Made by a program: the position numbers and the translations under genes. Below are positions 42,902 through 51,144 of a stretch of DNA of 64,000 nt, in pieces. The stretch is from UBA952 sp044361535. GTDB taxonomy: Bacteria; Bacteroidota; Bacteroidia; Flavobacteriales_D; Crocinitomicaceae. The stretch lies in the NCBI GenBank assembly GCA_044361535.1, contig JBIKIQ010000012.1:35716-99715 (forward strand). The letters are read 5' to 3'. The notes beneath the pieces are model-generated. The model saw only the letters and a list, made by a program, of their open reading frames with translations. It was not told where the DNA came from and did no database searches. The first letter of the stretch is position 1. Each line of letters begins with the position of its first letter.

Positions 42902-44392
42902 TTACAATCTTTCCAAAGGCGTTTTCACACCATCAACCAGCGAGTAACACGCCAGCTTATCTTTAAATACCGATGACTTAAAAATGGATCGATTCAATAG
43001 CATTCGAACGCATTCTTGAATTCCTTCAACAATTGATGGATGCGGGTGAATTAACTCAGATAAAACCTCAATTGGCATGTTCAACTTAATTAAAAGTCCA
43101 ATGGCTTGAATAGCCGTAGAGGCATGAGCACCAACAACGCGCATACCCAAAATTCGCATTTCTTTATCGTTCGTTACGATAATTTTAAAAAATCCTTGTG
43201 TTTGACGCATAGCAATTGCTCTGGTTATCAGAGAATAATCTAGTTTCACCACTTTTACAGGAATATTTTGCTCAATTGCTTGTTGCTCATTAATTCCAAC
43301 CGCAGCTACTTCTGGATTTAAGAACATGATGGTACAGATATTATCGTAATTCAGTAATTCCGGTTTGTTCCCAAAGGCTTTTTCAACAGCATGCCTTGCT
43401 TCAATTTCGCCCATGTTAACTAAAGCTATTCGCCCTGACACATCCCCAACAGCATAAATATTCGGAATATTTGTTCGCGTATCCTCGTCTCCGATGTGAA
43501 CTCCTCTCTTTGACATCATTACACCCGCATTTTCAAGGCCTAAATTCTCAATATTTGGTTGACGACCAATAGATAAAAGTGCTTTTTCCACTCGAATCAC
43601 TTCTCGTTTTCCATCTGGATACGATAATTCATATTCAACCTCACCTTCCACTTTTTCTAGTCTTTCCAATTTAGCATTAGAATGGATGGTTACTCCCCTA
43701 TTTATTAAATTTTTAGCCACCAATTTTGAAATATCGACATCTTCGAATGGTAAAATATGATCCTGCCTATCAATAATATACACTTTTGTCTTTCCAAAAT
43801 TCGAAAAAATTGTTGCGTATTCACAGCCTATGACACCGGCTCCAACAATTACTAAACTTTTTGGGAAATCTTCTATATTATCAATCCCATCGCTTGTCAA
43901 AATGATCTTTTCATCAACATCTATATTCTCCATTTTTCGTGGCCTACTTCCCGTTGACAAGATGATATTTTCACCCCATACCACCTTCTCTGATCCTTCA
44001 TGATAAATGCAAACCTCATTTTTTGACAAGAGTTTTCCGAAGCCTCTTTCATAAGTAAGTAATTTATTCATGGTTTCGGTTTGAAGTAGTTTTATGTGCG
44101 AGGAATACTGAAACTTACGTTCAAAGATTGCTTCTGCCAAGTTTTGTTTAACATCCTCCCATGATATTTCAAATTTGCTCCTTCCCTTTGAGACGATCAT
44201 ATCATTGACATCTCTTGTTCGATTAGATAATTCCCACAAGGTTTTAGAAGATAGTGCACCGTTGTATACCCCTGCACCGCCTACTTTGTCTTTCTCAATT
44301 AAACAAACACGCTTTCCAAAATCAATACCTCTCATTGCCGCTGCATACCCAGCAGGCCCTCCACCAACAACAATTAAATCAAATCGTTCCAT
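42902..44392 (-). CDS. FAD/NAD(P)-dependent oxidoreductase of the disulfide-reductase fold lacking both redox cysteines
   Basis: 496 residues from ATG 44392 (MERFDLIVVGGGPAGYAA); an upstream ATG at 44434 would place a hydrophobic, promoter-like stretch in the protein. The fold is that of lipoamide dehydrogenase and soluble transhydrogenase: FAD GxGxxG at 9-14, NAD(P) loop IVGAGVIGCEYA near 183, YAVGDVSG near 311 and a C-terminal dimerisation domain with HPHPSIVEGIQE. The active-site disulfide CxxxxC is replaced: GGAGVYNGALSSK (38-50) has G41 and A46 instead. Soluble transhydrogenase (SthA) also lacks the pair in part, so transhydrogenation is the best guess, but the substrate is unknown. Confidence 0.87.
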   Translation of the reverse strand: MERFDLIVVGGGPAGYAAAMRGIDFGKRVCLIEKDKVGGAGVYNGALSSKTLWELSNRTRDVNDMIVSKGRSKFEISWEDVKQNLAEAIFERKFQYSSHIKLLQTETMNKLLTYERGFGKLLSKNEVCIYHEGSEKVVWGENIILSTGSRPRKMENIDVDEKIILTSDGIDNIEDFPKSLVIVGAGVIGCEYATIFSNFGKTKVYIIDRQDHILPFEDVDISKLVAKNLINRGVTIHSNAKLERLEKVEGEVEYELSYPDGKREVIRVEKALLSIGRQPNIENLGLENAGVMMSKRGVHIGDEDTRTNIPNIYAVGDVSGRIALVNMGEIEARHAVEKAFGNKPELLNYDNICTIMFLNPEVAAVGINEQQAIEQNIPVKVVKLDYSLITRAIAMRQTQGFFKIIVTNDKEMRILGMRVVGAHASTAIQAIGLLIKLNMPIEVLSELIHPHPSIVEGIQECVRMLLNRSIFKSSVFKDKLACYSLVDGVKTPLERL

Positions 44393-44458
44393 ATTATTTG
44401 TAAATTCGCTGTAAATATAGAAAAACACGGGCATTGTGTTTTCTTTTTTAACATTAGA

Positions 44459-44956
44459 GTGAATAAGGTTGATAAAAATAGTTTAGACAAAGCGAAAACT
44501 GATTTTAAATTGAATCAGAAAACACTTGTAAATTTAAAACGCAAAAAATCCTCTGAGGTAGATGAAATATTCCATTCCAAACATACTTTGGAATTCAAAA
44601 AAATGGATTGTTTAACTTGTGCAAATTGCTGTAAAACAACAAGTCCCATTTTTAGAGAGGCAGATATTCGACGTATCTCGAAGCATTTAAAAGTTAAAGA
44701 AAGCAAATTAATTTCTGACCTTTTACGTATGGATGAAGAGGGCGATTGGGTTTTGAAAAGTTCACCATGTTCCTTTTTAAATTTGGATAACACTTGTTCA
44801 ATTTATGAATTTCGTCCTCTAGCATGTAAGGAATATCCACACACAGATCGAAAGAACATGTCTCAAATTCTAAATTTAACTGTTAAAAATACATTAGTTT
44901 GCCCGGTTGTTTCTAGAATTGTATCCCAAATAAGTTCTTCTGAAAAAGGCAAATAA
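44459..44956 (+). CDS. YkgJ-family cysteine-cluster protein
   Basis: 165 residues, starting with GTG (no ATG in a better position). The family cluster of cysteines is clear: CLTCANCCKT near 50-59 and CSFLNLDNTCSIYEFRPLACKEYPHT near 100-125 (cited: CSIYEFRPLACKEYPH). Members are thought to bind zinc or an iron-sulfur cluster; function unknown. The gene is divergent from the flavoprotein and is followed with a one-base gap by the SiaB-like gene, suggesting an operon. Confidence 0.88.
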   Translation: MNKVDKNSLDKAKTDFKLNQKTLVNLKRKKSSEVDEIFHSKHTLEFKKMDCLTCANCCKTTSPIFREADIRRISKHLKVKESKLISDLLRMDEEGDWVLKSSPCSFLNLDNTCSIYEFRPLACKEYPHTDRKNMSQILNLTVKNTLVCPVVSRIVSQISSSEKGK

Positions 44957-44957
44957 C

Positions 44958-45515
44958 ATGGAGATCTTAAAATCAAAAGAACATAAAGAATTTCGAAAAT
45001 ACTTTTTATCACAATTAGATAAACTTACTCAGGATAATCACAAAATTATTGTAAGTTATTTTGGAATTATTCAACCTGATTTTATTCATCAACTTGTTGA
45101 AAGTTTAGAACACTATTTAATTGAACGTAAGATTGAGACAAATAGAATTAAAAAATTGTATTCCACAACATTACATAACTTAAATAATATGCTATTATAC
45201 GGTGATTCCGATTCTGAAAATCAAAAATTGATTGGATTCTTTGTAACATCTTTGGAGGATCGTTTTCACTTGTATTCTTGCAATCTTATCCATCCAAGTA
45301 AAGAATCATTTTTATCTGAATACCTTTCAGAAATCAATAGCCTTGATAAAGTTGAGGTTGAAAACAGGTACAATTTATCGATTAAAAATTCATTCAAATC
45401 AAAAGATAAAAATGGTATTGGTTTAATTACAATGAGATACCATTCGGAAGAACCATTGAAATACTCTTTTCAAAAATCAGATCAAAAAATCTTATTTAGC
45501 CTTGAAATGTGCTAA
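44958..45515 (+). CDS. SiaB-like / DUF6272 family protein
   Basis: 185 residues. N-terminal helices (about 10-60) and a C-terminal part with GIGLITMRYHSEEPLKYSF and a final strand ILFSLEMC, which resembles the degenerate GHKL kinase fold of SiaB-family proteins (DUF6272), in which a GxGLxxI segment and an ending FFSL-type strand recur. SiaB in Pseudomonas phosphorylates the STAS-like SiaC. No SiaA/SiaC homologue is adjacent, but a STAS protein is encoded at 24450-24788. The stop overlaps the convergent M3 peptidase by 24 bases. Assignment is by pattern recognition only. Confidence 0.6.
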   Translation: MEILKSKEHKEFRKYFLSQLDKLTQDNHKIIVSYFGIIQPDFIHQLVESLEHYLIERKIETNRIKKLYSTTLHNLNNMLLYGDSDSENQKLIGFFVTSLEDRFHLYSCNLIHPSKESFLSEYLSEINSLDKVEVENRYNLSIKNSFKSKDKNGIGLITMRYHSEEPLKYSFQKSDQKILFSLEMC

Positions 45516-47228
45516 TTCATCAAGAGTTTTCAATTCATCTGAAACAAATTCAGCAAGCATAGAAACATTCTCAGGTGAAAAATCAAAGGTTATACCAGCG
45601 GTTTTATAAATTTCTGCTATCGACTTAGAATATCCGAGTGACAAGGCACTTTTATAGTCCGCTATTGCTTTTTCAGAATTAATTTGACTATTTCTCCAAA
45701 TACCAAGCGCTCCTAATTGGGCAATTCCGTACTCTATATAATAAAACGGTACCTCAAACAAGTGCATTTGTCGTTGCCATGAGGTATCACGTGTTTCTTC
45801 GTATCCATTCCAATCCGTCAAACCTGTCCCAAATCGCTGAGATAAAGAATTCCAAGTACTTTTCCTTTCCATTAAGGAATGAGTTGGATTTTCATACACC
45901 CAATGCTGAAACGCATCTATTTGTGCAATCCAAGGAAGAACAGATAGTATATCCTCTAAATGCTCTTTTATCGCTCGTTGTTTATCCGTTTCCTCAGAAT
46001 AGAACTCATCCCAGTAATTCATTGTTAATAATTCCATCGACATAGAAGCTAATTCAGCTACCTCTGAAGGGAAATTTTTAAAAGCTGTCAGTTCTAGATC
46101 ATGGGAAATAAACGAATGAATAGCATGCCCACCTTCATGTATCATCGTAATTACATCGCGATGTGTGCCAACAGCGTTCATGAATATAAATGGCGCACCA
46201 CTTTCATACAAAGGGTAGTTATATCCACCTGGAGCCTTACCAGGTTTTGATTCTAAATCTAGCTGTTTCATTTTATCTAAACTCAGCAAACACTCGTGAA
46301 AATAATTATCCATTCGCTTAAAAATGCGTAGCGTACCTTCTAAGAGATCTTTTCCAGAACCAAAGGGTTTTAACGGTGTTTTACCTTCGGGATCAACGGA
46401 TGTATCCCACGGCTTAAACTGAGTTTTACCTAATAATTCAAGTTTCCTTTGTTGGATTTGCTTGGTTATAGGGACAATACATTTTTCAATACTCTCGTGA
46501 AAATTAAAACAATCTTCTTTTGTATAATCAAATCTACCAAGTGATTGAAACTTATAATCGCGATAGTTTTCAAATCCCGCATTCAATGCCACTTGATGTC
46601 TAAGTTGAATCAATTCAGTATAGAGATTATCAAGCTTTTCAATATCCTTTTTTCTTCGTTTACTGATTTTTTTAAAAATCTCCTTTCTTAATAACTCGTT
46701 TGGCTCCCTCAAGAGAGAGGATGCTTTTTGCATGGTTATGGTCTCTCCATTGTGTTCAATTGACTGAGAGCCGCTAATTGAACCAAAAAGCTGACTCTTT
46801 TCATTTATTTCAGCGTCTAACGCTATATTTTCCTCTCTAAACAAGGCAATGGCCGTCTCAACCGATCGAATATAAATTGAATAAGCCTCGTCTTTCTTTA
46901 GCTCCGACAAAAATCGACTCTCTAACATTTTCTTATTCAATTGATGGTCAAGAGGAGCCAATTTAGGTTGAATCTCGGTAATGAAAAATTGATACTCTTT
47001 GGTAAATTCCTCCACTCTTGTATCAATGGTCATTCGAATATATCTCCAAGCTAGGTTTTCTTCTAAAAATGAATCAATCTCACTTCTGTTTTTCAGCCAT
47101 GAAATAAACTCTTCTTTCGTATTATATTCAATTGATAGAAGTATGTTAAAAAAAGGGGAAATATCCTCCCAAGAAGACAATACAAAGTCATTCGGTAAAA
47201 AATACCGTTTATTTCTTTCTAGTTTCAT
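45492..47228 (-). CDS. M3-family oligoendopeptidase (PepF-like)
   Basis: 578 residues. The zinc motif is H364-E365-G-G-H368 in TMIHEGGHAIHSF, with the downstream glutamate in FPSEVAELASMSMELL, both characteristic of family M3 (oligoendopeptidase F). It cleaves short peptides in the cytoplasm; no signal peptide is seen. Length is typical. It is 10 bases downstream of the DUF5606 gene and probably cotranscribed with it. Its 3' end overlaps the SiaB-like gene by 24 bases. Confidence 0.94.
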   Translation of the reverse strand: MKLERNKRYFLPNDFVLSSWEDISPFFNILLSIEYNTKEEFISWLKNRSEIDSFLEENLAWRYIRMTIDTRVEEFTKEYQFFITEIQPKLAPLDHQLNKKMLESRFLSELKKDEAYSIYIRSVETAIALFREENIALDAEINEKSQLFGSISGSQSIEHNGETITMQKASSLLREPNELLRKEIFKKISKRRKKDIEKLDNLYTELIQLRHQVALNAGFENYRDYKFQSLGRFDYTKEDCFNFHESIEKCIVPITKQIQQRKLELLGKTQFKPWDTSVDPEGKTPLKPFGSGKDLLEGTLRIFKRMDNYFHECLLSLDKMKQLDLESKPGKAPGGYNYPLYESGAPFIFMNAVGTHRDVITMIHEGGHAIHSFISHDLELTAFKNFPSEVAELASMSMELLTMNYWDEFYSEETDKQRAIKEHLEDILSVLPWIAQIDAFQHWVYENPTHSLMERKSTWNSLSQRFGTGLTDWNGYEETRDTSWQRQMHLFEVPFYYIEYGIAQLGALGIWRNSQINSEKAIADYKSALSLGYSKSIAEIYKTAGITFDFSPENVSMLAEFVSDELKTLDELAHFKAK

Positions 47229-47238
47229 AATCTTGATT

Positions 47239-47802
47239 TTATTTTCCGCGGCTACTACCTGTTTTCACGGCAGCAACTTTTTTAGCTCCTGAGGCTGATT
47301 TTACTGCTGATTTAGTTGTAGCAGATTTAACAGATTTTACAGGTTTAGCTTCCTGAACCGCCTTAGCAGTTTTAGTTTTTTTCTCTACTTTTTCTTCTTC
47401 CTTACTTTCTTCTTTCACTTCTGGAGTTAAAAGTCCTTCAGATAGAAGTGTATTGTACCATTGAAACAACTTTCGAACATCAGAATCATAAACGCGTTCG
47501 CTGTCGTAATTTGGCAAAAACGTCAAAACAAATTCACGAAGTTTAGAAGCATCTTCTTTGTGCGACAGAGCTTCCTTGCCACCCAATGTTTCATACATCT
47601 TAGAATACACCTCAGTTAACTTAACATCTTCATCCGTAGTATAAACCGAAATATCTTCCAAAGAAGAAATTTTATCCGATGCATGAGCCGGAAAACGTTT
47701 TTTATCTGACATCGACTCAACGATAACTGTGTTTTTACCTTGAGCAACAACTTTATAAAGTCCCGGACGACCGGCAATAGAAATGATTCCTTGTAAATTC
47801 AT
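47239..47802 (-). CDS. DUF5606 family protein with lysine/alanine-rich tail
   Basis: 187 residues from ATG 47802; the in-frame TTG at 47829 overlaps the promoter end and is rejected. The N-terminal 140 residues (MNLQGIISIAGRPGLYKVVAQ, cited: NLQGIISIAGRPGLYKVV) are the conserved DUF5606 domain, found only in Bacteroidota, function unknown. The last 50 residues are a low-complexity K/A/S/V tail (KTAKAVQEAKPVKSVKSATT) like those of histone-like proteins, which may bind nucleic acid. It precedes the M3 peptidase by ten bases. Confidence 0.88.
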   Translation of the reverse strand: MNLQGIISIAGRPGLYKVVAQGKNTVIVESMSDKKRFPAHASDKISSLEDISVYTTDEDVKLTEVYSKMYETLGGKEALSHKEDASKLREFVLTFLPNYDSERVYDSDVRKLFQWYNTLLSEGLLTPEVKEESKEEEKVEKKTKTAKAVQEAKPVKSVKSATTKSAVKSASGAKKVAAVKTGSSRGK

Positions 47803-47826
47803 GAATGTTTTAATTGTTTTAAAGGT

Positions 47827-47834
47827 CAAAAATA
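47827..47834 (-). promoter_or_regulatory. Candidate -7 box for DUF5606 and M3 genes (TATTTTTG)
   Basis: Minus-strand TATTTTTG matches TAnnTTTG and ends 24 bases before ATG 47802. Confidence 0.5.
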
Positions 47835-47854
47835 AAAATCTTTTATTAATGAAG

Positions 47855-48505
47855 TTACTTTTCTATTGATTTATTTAACTTCTTATCGAACTTTTTATCC
47901 CAAACCCACCAAATTAAAATACTTGTACTAATTCCAAGTATTGAACCAGCCAAGGTATCTTGAAGAAAATGTTGCGACAAATATATACGAGAAAATGCAG
48001 TAAAAACTGCAATACCAAGTAGCAACAAACCAATTCTTTTTGAATTAAAAAACATGGAAACCATGGAACACAAAGCAAAAATGGTTGTCGTGTGTCCAGA
48101 TGGAAAGCTATGATTTAAATACATTTTAATTCCTTGAACCGTTTTTACTTTTAATTCGCCCGCTTGAATATAAAATAGAGGTCGCATTTCTTCATAAAAG
48201 ACAAAATTTTTGAGAAGCTGAGCAAATAACGCAGAGATAATAAAGGTTAGCAATAGAAGAATTCCCTCCTTTCTTCCTCGAATAAAAAAAAACAGTATTG
48301 CTAGAAGTAATGCAAATATACCGTCTCCTAAAAAAGTAATCCCCTGAAAAAAAAGATCAAAGAAAGGCGAATGAAAGGAGTTTAAATAGCTGTGTAGATC
48401 AGTTTTTGAAACTGTATAAGTAAAAAAAAGACCAAATAACCAGATTATACCAAAAACTAGCATAAAAATTGTAAAGCCAGTATGTTTTGATATTTTATTT
48501 ATCAT
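47855..48505 (-). CDS. PAP2-superfamily membrane phosphatase
   Basis: 216 residues with about six membrane segments. The three phosphatase motifs are present: K-x6-RP as KNFVFYEEMRP, PSGH in LNHSFPSGHTTT and SRxxxxxHxxxD in SRIYLSQHFLQDTLAG. Members dephosphorylate phosphatidate, phosphatidylglycerol phosphate, undecaprenyl diphosphate or lipid A at the outer face of the inner membrane; the substrate here cannot be fixed. The promoter box ends four bases before the ATG, so the mRNA may be leaderless. It is divergent from hemE. Confidence 0.92.
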   Translation of the reverse strand: MINKISKHTGFTIFMLVFGIIWLFGLFFTYTVSKTDLHSYLNSFHSPFFDLFFQGITFLGDGIFALLLAILFFFIRGRKEGILLLLTFIISALFAQLLKNFVFYEEMRPLFYIQAGELKVKTVQGIKMYLNHSFPSGHTTTIFALCSMVSMFFNSKRIGLLLLGIAVFTAFSRIYLSQHFLQDTLAGSILGISTSILIWWVWDKKFDKKLNKSIEK

Positions 48506-48509
48506 AGAG

Positions 48510-48540
48510 CAAAATTACTCGATGAAATCCGGATAAACAA
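48510..48540 (-). promoter_or_regulatory. Promoter of the PAP2 gene, TTG-N20-TAATTTTG
   Basis: Minus strand: TTG -33 box (48538-48540), 20-base spacer, TAATTTTG -7 box (48510-48517), then CTCT and the ATG at 48505. Both boxes and spacing fit the Bacteroidota consensus. The start of transcription should fall on or next to the ATG. Confidence 0.65.
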
Positions 48541-48549
48541 CGAAATGAT

Positions 48550-48557
48550 TATCTTTG
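48550..48557 (+). promoter_or_regulatory. Candidate -7 box of hemE (TATCTTTG)
   Basis: TATCTTTG matches TAnnTTTG and ends ten bases before the hemE ATG, so the leader is very short. It lies 33 bases from the divergent PAP2 promoter. Confidence 0.55.
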
Positions 48558-48567
48558 ACCTCAATTT

Positions 48568-49596
48568 ATGAAAAACGACCTACTACTTAGAGCAGCAAAA
48601 GGAGAAGATATAAGCAGATATCCAGTTTGGATTATGCGTCAGGCAGGAAGAATTTTACCTGAATATCGAGCAGTTAGATCTTCTGTGAATGGCTTTAAAG
48701 AATTGGTTAAGAATCCAGAATTATGTTGTGAAGTAACTCTTCAACCTGTGGATATATTAAATGTTGATGCAGCGATTATTTTTTCAGATATTTTAGTTGT
48801 TCCTGAAGCGATGGGACTGGATTATGAAATGATTGAACAAAGAGGGCCTTGGTTTGAAAAAACTATCCGTTCCGACAAAGATTTTGAACAATTGAATAAA
48901 ACCGTTGATATTGAAGAGAAATTAGGTTATGTTCTCGATGCAATTTCATTAACCAAGAAGGAATTAAACGGTCGTGTTCCACTAATTGGGTTTGCAGGTG
49001 CTCCTTGGACTATTTTTTGTTATATGGTTGAAGGAAAGGGCTCTAAAACGTTTTCTGAATCACGAAAAATGTTGTACGCTAATCCAGAATTGGCTCACAA
49101 AATGCTAAATAAAATAACCAATGTCACAATTGAGTATCTAAAAGCTCAAATTCGGCGTGGAGCTGACTTGGTTCAAGTTTTTGATTCATGGGCGGGGATT
49201 TTATCACGTCAACAATATGCTGAATTTTGCATTCCGTATCTTGAAAAAATATGCAACTCCATTTCAGAAGCGCCTGTCACTATCTTTTCAAAAGGAGCGA
49301 TTAGTTCATTGCCAGACTTAGCTAATTTAAACTGTAATACGCTTGGTTTAGACTGGAATATGGAAATTGAAGAAGTACGAAAACTAGTTGGTGAATCAAA
49401 AACACTGCAAGGAAATATGGACCCTTGTTTACTCTACGCTGACCATAAAAGTATTGAAATAGAAACAAAAAAAATGCTCGATTCTTTTAAAAGTTTGCGA
49501 CATATTGTTAACTTAGGGCACGGAATTTATCCTGATACTGATTTTGAAAAAGTAAAAACCTTTATAAATACAATCAAAAGTTATGAAATTAAGTAA
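48568..49596 (+). CDS. hemE: HemE, uroporphyrinogen decarboxylase
   Basis: Removes four carboxyl groups from uroporphyrinogen III to give coproporphyrinogen III in haem synthesis, in the cytoplasm. 342 residues, normal length. WIMRQAGRILPEYR (22-35) is the diagnostic substrate-binding segment; FSDILVVPEAMGL (about 71-83) holds the catalytic aspartate; PLIGFAGAPWTIFCYMVEG and VNLGHGIYPDTD complete the signature. Its last 14 bases overlap the OmpA-family gene in another frame. Confidence 0.97.
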   Translation: MKNDLLLRAAKGEDISRYPVWIMRQAGRILPEYRAVRSSVNGFKELVKNPELCCEVTLQPVDILNVDAAIIFSDILVVPEAMGLDYEMIEQRGPWFEKTIRSDKDFEQLNKTVDIEEKLGYVLDAISLTKKELNGRVPLIGFAGAPWTIFCYMVEGKGSKTFSESRKMLYANPELAHKMLNKITNVTIEYLKAQIRRGADLVQVFDSWAGILSRQQYAEFCIPYLEKICNSISEAPVTIFSKGAISSLPDLANLNCNTLGLDWNMEIEEVRKLVGESKTLQGNMDPCLLYADHKSIEIETKKMLDSFKSLRHIVNLGHGIYPDTDFEKVKTFINTIKSYEIK

Positions 49597-50950
49597 CATT
49601 CAATCTGCAATGAATTGGTCTTTAACCTCAATTGCTCTTGTTGGAATTATTACAATTGCCAATCCAGTTTTTGGTCAGAATGAAAAAAACAATTTAGTAA
49701 AAAATGGGAGTTTTGAAAAATTGTTGAATAATAATAAAAAGCCAAAGAAATTAGGAGGTATTGCAACTGTAGAATTTTGGTCGTCGCCCACAGGTGCCAA
49801 AGCCGATACTTATCGTGATGATACTAATAAACCTGTGGATACAAAAGATAGGCCGCTAATCGGTGCACCAATTAGTTCTTTTGGCCAAGAAGATGCCTAT
49901 GAGGGAAAGTGTTATGTTGGAATAAGCACATATTTATCAGGAAAGAAACAAAATGAACGGTCTTATCTTAAAGGTTCACTTGAAAGTCCTCTCTCGAAAA
50001 ATAAAACTTATTGTATTGAATTCTGGGTTTCTTTAGCAGAAGGATCAAAATTTGCTGCCAATAATATTGGAGTAAAATTTATAAGAAAAGGAAAGGATAT
50101 TGAAAAAGATGAAAAACAAATTTTGATTGGAAAAAACATAGGAATAAGCCAAACAGATTTTGACGTTTTACACCCTGAAAACAAAGTTTTTAATTCAGCT
50201 AATGGGTGGTATAAGGTTTGTGGTACTTATGTTGCAAAAGGAGGTGAAGAATCTTTTATAATAGGTAATTTCATGCCTAATTCAAAAACAGCGTATGAAC
50301 CATTTAAGCAACCAAAACAATCAAAAGCAACTGCTATCCAAGCGGCATACTATTACATTGATAATGTAATTGTACGCGATTATTACGAATCATTTGATTC
50401 TTATTTAGCCTCCATTAAAGGAACTGAAGAAATTACTCAAGATCTACTACAAATCTATGAGAAGAATTTCGAAACATTAGGAAAGTGTGAATGTTTCACA
50501 AAATCCGTAATCGATACAGACACCACTTATTCTAAATTAACCTACCAAAAAGATTTTATTATTGAAGATAAAATGAAACCTGAGCAAAAAATTCAGACAT
50601 ACCAAGTTTACTTCGCTGCAGGTAGTTCAAAATTATCTAGTGAGGCAAATACGACTTTAGATGAAATTGCAAAAATAATGAAAGCTAATCCTTCATTTAA
50701 ATTGAAAGTAGTTGGACACGCTGATACTGTAGAATTTAATTTAAGTACAACCAAGAAGCCTGAATATATTGATGTGGATAAAAAACGAGCTGATGAAGTT
50801 AAAAGTAAATTAACCGCTTTGGGAGTTGCAAACATCACAACTGATTCTAAATCTGCTAAAATTGAAAGTGATTCAGTTTCTGGTGATGCAGAGGAGAAGG
50901 AACTAGATTGGGCTAAAAATCGAAGAGTTGAGTTTTTTATTGAGAAATAA
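49583..50950 (+). CDS. OmpA-family outer-membrane protein
   Basis: 455 residues. The signal peptide ends at about residue 31 (ANPVFGQ). Residues about 35-275 look like a galactose-binding or carbohydrate-binding-like beta-sandwich (NLVKNGSFEKLLNNNKK ... GTYVAKGGEESFIIGNF). The last 120 residues are an OmpA C-terminal peptidoglycan-binding domain (YFAAGSSKLSSEANTTLDEIA, cited: YFAAGSSKLSSEANTTLDE; LKVVGHADTVE; WAKNRRVEFFIEK). It probably anchors the outer membrane to peptidoglycan. It overlaps hemE by 14 bases, so translation is coupled, although the products are unrelated. A terminator follows. Confidence 0.92.
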   Translation: MKLSNIQSAMNWSLTSIALVGIITIANPVFGQNEKNNLVKNGSFEKLLNNNKKPKKLGGIATVEFWSSPTGAKADTYRDDTNKPVDTKDRPLIGAPISSFGQEDAYEGKCYVGISTYLSGKKQNERSYLKGSLESPLSKNKTYCIEFWVSLAEGSKFAANNIGVKFIRKGKDIEKDEKQILIGKNIGISQTDFDVLHPENKVFNSANGWYKVCGTYVAKGGEESFIIGNFMPNSKTAYEPFKQPKQSKATAIQAAYYYIDNVIVRDYYESFDSYLASIKGTEEITQDLLQIYEKNFETLGKCECFTKSVIDTDTTYSKLTYQKDFIIEDKMKPEQKIQTYQVYFAAGSSKLSSEANTTLDEIAKIMKANPSFKLKVVGHADTVEFNLSTTKKPEYIDVDKKRADEVKSKLTALGVANITTDSKSAKIESDSVSGDAEEKELDWAKNRRVEFFIEK

Positions 50951-50966
50951 GTTAACAACAAATATA

Positions 50967-50995
50967 AAAGGCCGCTGAAAAGCGGCTTTTTTTTT
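50967..50995 (+). terminator. Terminator after the hemE-ompA operon
   Basis: GCCGCT-GAAA-AGCGGC followed by nine or more T; GAAA is a stable GNRA loop. Confidence 0.92.
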
Positions 50996-51095
50996 AGCAC
51001 AGTTTTCTATTATAAGATTGAACAACTTTTTAAGACAGAGAGTTTAAAAATTTGGTAAATATTGCTTTTACATAATAATACTTTTCTCATATCTA

Positions 51096-51125
51096 TTGTC
51101 AAATCTTTATTTTCACTTAATTTTG
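51096..51125 (+). promoter_or_regulatory. Promoter of ffh, TTG-N19-TAATTTTG
   Basis: TTG at 51096-51098, 19-base spacer, TAATTTTG at 51118-51125, 19 bases before the ATG. This is one of the best matches to the full Bacteroidota promoter in the window. Confidence 0.7.
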
Positions 51126-51144
51126 TTTTCCATTATCATAAACT

